A stretch of 64,000 nt of DNA, from the NCBI GenBank assembly GCA_029204225.1, contig CM055092.1, positions 60,455,401 to 60,519,400 on the forward strand, written 5' to 3'. Positions within the stretch are counted from its first letter, which is position 1; the number at the start of each line of letters is the position of its first letter. Below, one piece after another: positions 57,686 to 64,000 of the stretch. A program made the translations under genes and the position numbers. A model generated the notes under the pieces. The model had not been told where the DNA came from and made no database searches. It saw only the letters and a list, made by a program, of their open reading frames with translations. Source of the stretch: Diphasiastrum complanatum (taxonomy: Eukaryota; Streptophyta; Lycopodiopsida; Lycopodiales; Lycopodiaceae).

Positions 57686-57989
57686 CGGCTAAGATACAGT
57701 TTTTGGATGGGATGGAGAGAAGTTCTACATCAAATCGAAATTTGAACGCACTTGGATTTACATCCCGGTTGGAGTGTTGGTTTTTCAAGGGAAATTGGGT
57801 TTGGATTCACTAATTCTTGTTGAGCATGCTTTTCAAACTTGGTGGTAGAGTGCTCTTCTCCTTGTTTGATTTTGTTGGAGATGTTGTGAATTAGTGTGGA
57901 ATTCATTCTTATTTTCTGAAGCCTTGAAAATTTTCCGTTTGAATTAGAATGATCTGCAGGTGTAGATCCACTTTCTTGTTCAAATCTGT

Positions 57990-58188
57990 TTTTTTTAGAT
58001 GAGTGATTTGCATGAGTCCATAATGTTTTGGACAGTTTTGATTCAATAGGTTCACCCTCCTTACCATTTACAATTTCCATCAGATCTTGCACGATCATGG
58101 TGGATTTCATTCTAACTTTCCATATGGAATAGTTAGTTTTGTTGAGCCTCTCATTAGTATCCGAAAGATATGCATTTAAAGGTGCCAT
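57990..58188 (-). pseudogene. Copia gag N-terminal fragment
   Basis: The minus-strand ATG at 58,188 begins MAPLNAYLSDTNERLNKTNY and continues with SIWKVRMKSTMIVQDLMEIV, then NGKEGEPIESK. It is the usual Copia gag start. At about 57,990-58,035 the frame passes into the Gypsy leader. The leader (58,189-58,985), primer site and 5' LTR to the right belong to this element. Confidence 0.85.
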
Positions 58189-58985
58189 CTATTCTCCTAA
58201 TCAAGGACTTGACACAAATGAAGGTTACTTCTATTGATTTGATTGAAGATCTACCTTATCCCACTTCTTAGGGACCTGAAAAGATCAGTATTAGACTTCC
58301 TATAAAGATCTAAGAATGATCTTTAACAAAATCAAATCATAGAATACTGGAAACAATGCACTTGCTTGATTGGAGTAGACAATACTAGTAGAATTGCCCC
58401 TCTTTCTATATAGAACATAAAAGCTTCCAAATGATCTGATCAAGAGTGAATTTCAGCAACCTAATATACTTCCAAAATCACTTGTAAAAGATCTAAATAG
58501 AACTTAATGAGGATGCAACACAATCTACTATCCAATCACAAGCAAAAATTGATTAAAATTGATGAAAAAATTAATCTAATTTGGTGCATAAGCAAGCAAT
58601 GGTTGTACTGAACCTAAATCACTTTAGGAGGTGTCTTCTACACCTTAGAACAGCCTTGAAGAGTCCCCAAATCTCTGATCTTCCCTCTCCTTGAATGCTA
58701 GAAAGCCTCCTCTATAAAATCACTTCCAAAACTTGCTTAGAAATCAATGCTTCGAGCAAGCAAAACATGCTATCTTGGTAATGTGGATTGAATTCAACTT
58801 TGCCTCTGTTTTAGACAACTAAACACCTACAAATGAAGTCACACAACACCAATCTCCAATGGAATTGACTCACTTTGAGTTCTAGAATCAATGCTAGATG
58901 CTAAGATCCAATCTACACAAGATTTAGATCAAAAATTGTGATCAAATTGAATGAAAACCAAGGATTTAGCTCATTTCAGCCTTTA
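58189..58985 (-). other. Leader of the third Copia element
   Basis: Untranslated region between the primer-binding site and gag ATG of the minus-strand Copia. No open frame of note. Confidence 0.6.
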
Positions 58986-58998
58986 GGCTCTGATACCA
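58986..58998 (-). promoter_or_regulatory. Primer-binding site of the third Copia
   Basis: The minus strand reads TGGTATCAGAGCC, directly following the LTR end TTTTAACA. Confidence 0.93.
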
Positions 58999-59704
58999 TG
59001 TTAAAATTATAGCAAATCAGGATTCTAAAACACTTGAAATGATGAGGGAAACAATAGATTATGATCTCATAAGATTAAACCATCAAAATCCATCAAAAAT
59101 CTATGCTTGAACCTCACTAAATGGCCCAAATCCTTGAAGAAGCCTTTACACGTGTGAAAGTACGGCCTCCCACAGTCTAAGTACTGTTCACCAGACCTAC
59201 ATTTTATCCTATAATCATTAGGAATCACAAGAACTCAAACAATTATGAACATAGAGAGCAATTGCACCAATATGAGAGAAAAATCATGAAATTACTTGAT
59301 AGATTTTGGTGAGATATCATCACCTATATATACATGATCCATCATGGTTTTGGGAAGGTATGAGTAGCCTTAAACCTATCCCTAATGCTAATTTTGGTGG
59401 ATCTTTCATCCCTACCAAGTTAGGGTTGGAATCTTGGAGATCCCTCAACAATGCAAAAATTAACAAAAATAGCTCCTACTTTTTCTCTCTTGTATCTAAG
59501 CATGATTTGGACTCATTTCAAAGGTTTTATCACTTAGGTCTACTTGAGAACATCCTTAGGAATGGAATCCTATGCGATTTGGTACGTGTGACAAGCCACA
59601 TCATGACCATCTAACTATTTACAAGTCATATGATAAAAAACTAGTCAAGCTAGAATTGTGAATTTTTAATAATAATCATGGCTTTAATTTTTTTAATTTT
59701 CACA
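58999..59704 (-). repeat. 5' LTR of the third Copia, about 706 bp
   Basis: The inner edge TGTTAAAATT (plus strand) is fixed by the primer site. The outer edge is placed at AATTTTCACA (59,704), which gives TGTGAAAATT at the element start, similar to the TGTCAAAATT start at 46,650, and a length matching the other Copia LTRs. No target duplication was confirmed. Confidence 0.75.
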
Positions 59705-60555
59705 AATACTTCCCAGTCTCCGCGTTATACTATCCATCGTGATGTCCCATCTGCAACGGACATCATGATCCTTCCTAGCACAAGCATGGTCACTCAATGG
59801 ATGACCCTTGCGGAGCCTCTGCTCACTGCAATGGGTATTCATAAAGAGGGCCTTTTCTGGCAGAATCTTCATCACTCTTGCCTTCAGTACGTGGAAGGAA
59901 GAGAAATCCAAATTTTATATCACCTTTCAGGGAGCCACACACAAGGTGCGCGTCATTGAGGCCGCCCTTGCAGCCATAGGTATAGCGTCCGGTACACAGA
60001 CCTCACCTAATCATAAGTAGGCCAAACAGGCCATAAAGCCTTACATTGAACTCACCAATGATTTGCACTGGACCAACTACAAACAATCCCAATAACATTC
60101 AGATCCAACAATTAGCAAAAACCAAAGAAAGCATGAGAGATGGAGAAAAAGTGGTAGAGAGCAAGGATATTCCTCAATCCATTCCTGAAGAGAACCAATA
60201 TGCTTTATTGAAACGAGGAAATGAACATGAGGAGCAACTCGAGTTGGTCTCTTTTTATAGTAGAGAGGAGGAACCTGGCCTCTGAATCCTATTGGTCCAT
60301 TTTTGTCTCTCTAATTATTCAAATTTCAAAAAGAGTGGGAACCATCCAATTTGGAGGGAAACCCAACTTTATTCACTAACTTGACATTTAGGCCCTACGA
60401 CATTAAAAGTCTCGCAAAAAGGCCTAAAGTCCTTTTATTGACTTGTAACTAATCAAATCTCTATATGATCATCAGGTTGGACTTACACATGCAGGGTGCC
60501 AAATCCCTCTCACTTATTAACTAGGGTTAGGGTTGCCTTGGGATCCACAAACCCT
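59705..60555. other. Unassigned, possibly decayed coding sequence
   Basis: Plus-strand frames at 59,678-59,959 and 60,046-60,285 are protein-like but short, the latter rich in Glu and Lys. A different frame gives KEEKSKFYITFQGATHKVRV and IEAALAAIGIASGTQTSP at about 59,890-60,015. They may be frameshifted pieces of one lost gene or repeat ORF. No family is recognised. Confidence 0.3.
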
Positions 60556-60646
60556 CCACGACACCTGTGAGATACAGTTATTGGGGACTTTTATTGGCGG
60601 TCCCACGACACCTGTGAGATGCAGTTATTGGGGACTTTTATTGGCG
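60556..60646. repeat. 47-bp tandem duplication
   Basis: CCACGACACCTGTGAGATAC and the following 24 bases (60,556-60,599) recur at 60,603-60,646 with one mismatch. Confidence 0.93.
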
Positions 60647-62424
60647 TCGCGTCGAATCTTTATTAAATGGTACTGCACCTTCTCCATAAAGTCGAGGCGT
60701 GCAGTATTAAAATCTAAATTGTGTGGTAGAAAACATAAATGGGCTCCGGCAATCCACTTTGAGGTTGTCCATGATGTGAAGCGTGATTCCCAGAAGCCTC
60801 TCATCATTGTTGCACGAAAGTATAAACGAGCAACCGGCAGCTGATCTTTGATATTCTCTGAGGCCATCAGCTTATTTGGATCGAATGCCAGAGGAGATAG
60901 GCAATCGTCCCATCTGGTTGCCACTAACACCAACAGAGTTAGATCTTTTGCAAATAGTGCCGATTGTCGCACCGTGGGATCTGGAGAGTGGACATACTCT
61001 CTCTAGTACACTGGTAAAGCTTGGTGAAAGTCCACTAAAATTGTCCAGTTGTAGGGCTGATGGATGATTGGCCAATTGGACGTATGGATGGTGATTTTGT
61101 CCATAGCCAATCCCAAATCTTTCCATTTATTCCTTCTCGGCATTGGCACATAATAAGGATTGACCCGCAATTGGCGAGGGCTGGCGACGTAACTCTTGAT
61201 TGATTCCGGAGTTTTCTCAAAAATGGTAATTCTCCATGCCGGCTGCTCTCCCAATGCAGGTATTTTGTCCAACTCTTTGCCAGCCTCTATCTCGGAGGTC
61301 TTAAACTTCAGAACCCCACTCCCACATGAGGACTCATGCGGATGTTGTGATAAGAAGCTCTGGATCTGGTCCTCGACGCTGATGGGTCTTCTGAATAGAT
61401 GTGTGGTCCTTGATGAGGATGGACCCGCTTGCACTGTCGGTAAAATTGGCGGTTGTTCTTCTATACCTGGATCTCCCCCCTGGTCCATGCCCGAATCTAA
61501 CCCTGTATGCATTGGTACATCTTCTTGGTGCGTAGGGGAGAATTATGGCATGACCGGTACAGGGATTTGTGGTTCGGCTTGTTTTTTCATAGACGCTGAT
61601 GGTTTCTTTAGCCTTGGCCAACTCAGTTGAAGCTGCTCCTTTGAACCTGTCAAAGCGGCCTTGGAATTCCTAAAGGGCTTGGTCGACCCAAAGTGCGGCT
61701 AGGGCATCTTCAGTTTGAGGTTGCTGGCTTGAATCTTCAACACCGACAATAGTGTCATGGATTGGTTTGAATCCTCTTCCAGGGGATTGGAGTTCAAAGG
61801 GCGTAGGGCTCTGGGGCATTTCAAAAATTTCGGTGGCCCCAAGGGGGTCAGAATTATCGAACATATCCATTAAAAACTGCATGTTTGGTGAACTAGCTTC
61901 GGTGTGTGGGGGTGAGGCGGCCTGGGCAGCTCTGATGGAAATGGTAGCCCCAATGGTCACAGACTGCCCTTGTGTGGAAGCAGAGACGAGGGAAGCATCA
62001 GAGGCGGGGGGAATAGGAAGTTCAGTGCGAACAGTAGTAGGGGGCAGAAGCACAGCCTAATATGACGTCGTGACGTGGAAGGCGAGTTAGGAATGACGAT
62101 CTTGCTGCATGGATGACGTCGACTATAGGAACTCGAGGCCTGGTGGGATGACTCGACCGGTGCTTCTTCATAGATCAAAAGCACAGAATCCAGGTGGAAG
62201 CCATGGATTTTATTTTTTAGGTGAGAGGAGACTAGAAGAGACAACAAAGAGCCAGCAGCGAACTGATGCTTAGTATTGCTCTTTATAGCTCGTTTGAGCT
62301 CACCAGAAACAGTTTTGAACCAATTATATGATTCAAGAGGAGCTTTGGCCAACTTGGTATAGGACTCAACTATCCTATGGAGGATTTGTGAAGTGATGCG
62401 ATCTTTCCTGAGGTTCCCAACCAT
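60625..62424 (-). pseudogene. Unrecognised 1.8-kb reading frame, several frameshifts
   Basis: Minus-strand coding character extends from an ATG at 62,424 (MVGNLRKDRITSQILHRI, LESYNWFKTVSGELKRAI) through a Ser/Pro-rich stretch (62,053-61,670). Next comes a more ordered part at 61,512-61,003 (AWRITIFEKTPESIKSYV, NPYYVPMPRRNKWKDLG), and then 60,972-60,625 (RLYFRATMMRGFWESRFTSW). Frames change near 62,080, 61,600 and 61,000, with stops. No zinc knuckle, protease or pol motif is seen. Upstream, at 62,558-62,569, is a weak primer-site-like string. It may be the first ORF of an LTR element of a type I do not know; a host gene is less likely. Confidence 0.4.
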
Positions 62425-63038
62425 CAGGAAGTGGTTCAGTAGCTGGGCAGCAGCGTGGATGGAAGTCTCAATGATGGCATCAAGGAGGTATCCATATAGC
62501 TCTAAAATAAAATCACTTCTGATACGATTAAGTATTAGATCAAGGGATCAAATAAGCTCTTGTATCATGTTTTGGAAATAACAGAGTCTGAGGATCGGAC
62601 GCGTCGAACAATTTGATCGGAACGATCCTACTACTGCACGAAGACAGTGGTCGACCGATCTCCTCGGTGCGTGCACTACAACAATAATAGGCAAACATAA
62701 GATTAAAACAGAGCTTAATTTGCGTGGTTATTTGTGAAAGCAGAAGAGCAAACAATCAGACAAGTCAATAAGAAAGTCAGACAGGAAGACGTAGTAGCAA
62801 CACATACAATTGTGACAAGAACTTTGAACACAATAAAATATAGTGATTGATTCAGATTTATGTATAGAAATACAAGTCAGATTGATGCTATGAGCACAAG
62901 ACAATAGCGGGCGAGACCGCATGTGCTCAAGAAGCTAGTTCCGCTCTTTAAAAGCTATGAGCTTATTACTGACAATCAGTCTGAAGAAAGAATCGATGCG
63001 TGAAAGCATCTATATTGATCCACTTACTTAATTAGATT
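62425..63038. other. Possible LTR or leader, unproven
   Basis: The minus strand at about 62,558-62,580 reads CCAAAACATGATACAAGAGC, which resembles an LTR end (CA) followed by a primer site with three mismatches to the usual 12-mer. The remaining sequence to 63,038 would then be the LTR. No second copy is in the window, so the call is weak. Confidence 0.3.
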
Positions 63039-63262
63039 GAAGAAATGAAATATTTTCAACTACAAAGCCTTGCTAGCTTTCAGCCCTCAACCCGACGAAG
63101 ACATTCGCGAACTCGAAGATCTGGAGACACAAAGCACGAAAGGTTTCGTGAACACAAAATTCAAAGGAGACGAAGCCAAACGATTCGCGAACACGAAAGA
63201 TCCATGAACGAGATTCCTTTGCAGTCCAGTACGAGAGAAAGGCATACGAGCAAAATTCGTGT
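63039..63262 (+). repeat. Direct repeat, left copy (about 224 bp)
   Basis: Contains CAACTACAAAGCCTTGCTAG, GACGAAGACATTCGCGAACT and AGATCCATGAACGAGATT. It is matched by 63,465-63,683 in the same orientation, about 90 percent identical by eye. It sits upstream of the Copia RNase H remnant, replacing RT. Confidence 0.9.
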
Positions 63263-63440
63263 TCCATTCCAGAACAAAGCACATTGCGATCATGTACCAC
63301 TTGATCAGGGATTCAATTGAGAAGAAGATGCTATAGACCACCTTCATCGGAATGAGAGACATGGTTGCTGACATCTTCACCAAAGCCCTGGACAAAGGAC
63401 TCTTTGAGAGACAAAGGAGCAGTCTCGGGATCGTAAAGCT
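63263..63440 (+). pseudogene. Copia RNase H C-terminal fragment
   Basis: Plus-strand RTKHIAIMYHLIRDSIEKK, a stop, then RDMVADIFTKALDKGLFERQ and RSSLGIVKLS, the conserved end of Copia RNase H. The ADIFTK motif is diagnostic. The family differs from the Copia elements at 24 and 46 kb, which read ADMLTKPL and DDLLTKPL. Confidence 0.85.
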
Positions 63441-63464
63441 ATCATGCTTTGAGAGGGAGCTGAA

Positions 63465-63683
63465 GAAACGAAATGTTTCCAACTACAAAGCCTTGCTAGC
63501 TTTCAGCCCTCAGCCCAACGAAGACATTCACGAACTTGAAGATTTGGAGACACAAAGCATGAAAGGTTTTGCGAACACAAAAGTCAAAGGAGACGAAGAC
63601 GAACAATTTACGAACACAAAAGATCCATGAACGAGATTTTTTTGCGGTCCGGTACGAGAGAAAGGCATATGAGCAAAAAGAAA
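63465..63683 (+). repeat. Direct repeat, right copy (about 219 bp)
   Basis: Second copy of 63,039-63,262, placed directly after the RNase H end, i.e. in the natural 3' position of the element. Differences are mostly C-to-T or G-to-A. Confidence 0.9.
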
Positions 63684-64000
63684 CCCGTTTTGCCCTCACG
63701 CTCCAAAGAGTACCAGCTAAGATCATGCAAGTACCCAAAAGTATAGATATCTGATTTGATGGTATGACGTCAACAGATACACTTTAGATCGTGGCTAATC
63801 AGCCACTCTTGTAACTCCCTGACTAGTTGCTTAATCATTCTAATCTTAGATTTACATAGAGCGACCATATTTACTGGATGATACTTGACATAAAGATCAA
63901 CTAAATACACATACAATGTAATGTAATATTCTGATGCTAGTAAGCAATCAAGACAAAAAATAAAGGATACTTGTCCGCCTGCGTGCGAAGACAATTCTGT
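63684..64000. other. No gene recognised at the window end
   Basis: No open frame of note on the plus strand. A 74-codon minus-strand frame (63,770-63,994) is hydrophobic and without motif. It may contain the polypurine tract and LTR of the Copia whose RNase H ends at 63,440, but none is identified. Confidence 0.3.

Noticed and set aside
61196-61630. 144-codon plus-strand frame and neighbours at 61,752-62,060
   Set aside because: Opposite-strand shadows of the more coding-like minus-strand frames.

Overview
The window looks like nuclear DNA from a land plant with a large, transposon-rich genome. I infer this from plant-type Ty1/copia and Ty3/gypsy elements, several primer-binding sites matching plant initiator-Met tRNA, and two plant-type host genes: a vacuolar amino-acid transporter and a trihelix DNA-binding protein. 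A fern or gymnosperm would fit, but nothing seen fixes the species. There are no bacterial features, no CRISPR array, and no tRNA or rRNA gene that I can recognise.

Only two host genes look intact, and both read as single uninterrupted exons. One is an AVT-type amino acid permease at 9839-11170 (minus, 443 aa). The other is a trihelix protein with two DNA-binding domains at 50037-51395 (plus, 452 aa). Each sits in a 2-5 kb stretch without retroelement coding sequence, containing only small foldback elements and short tandem duplications.

The rest is a nest of broken LTR retrotransposons. From 2.8 to 8.2 kb lie a Copia fragment, a gag fragment fused to it, and a minus-strand Gypsy element (LTR, primer site, leader with a (GA)62 run, gag, zinc knuckle, protease). 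From 15.5 to 22.1 kb a Copia gag-pre-integrase/integrase block abuts a plus-strand Gypsy pol riddled with stops and followed by a 25-bp tandem array. From 23,418 to 29,654 there is a structurally complete minus-strand Copia element with LTRs, primer site, polypurine tract and a perfect 5-bp target duplication (GTACT). It is inserted in the gag of another Copia.

From 34.9 to 43.6 kb lie two very decayed, mutually related Gypsy bodies. They are followed by the most striking structure in the window. One Copia element is cut at a single codon position; its first half lies on the minus strand (43,587-44,664) and its second half on the plus strand (45,974-46,626). Each half is flanked by a 489-bp Gypsy LTR in opposite orientation and by matching CTAAG/CTTAG duplications, as expected if an insertion was followed by an inversion. 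A second Copia with oppositely oriented parts lies at 55.9-59.7 kb.

The last 4 kb hold an unrecognised, frameshifted minus-strand reading frame and a Copia RNase H tail flanked by about 220-bp direct repeats. No retroelement here looks capable of autonomous movement: every pol region seen has stops, frameshifts, deletions or an altered catalytic motif.
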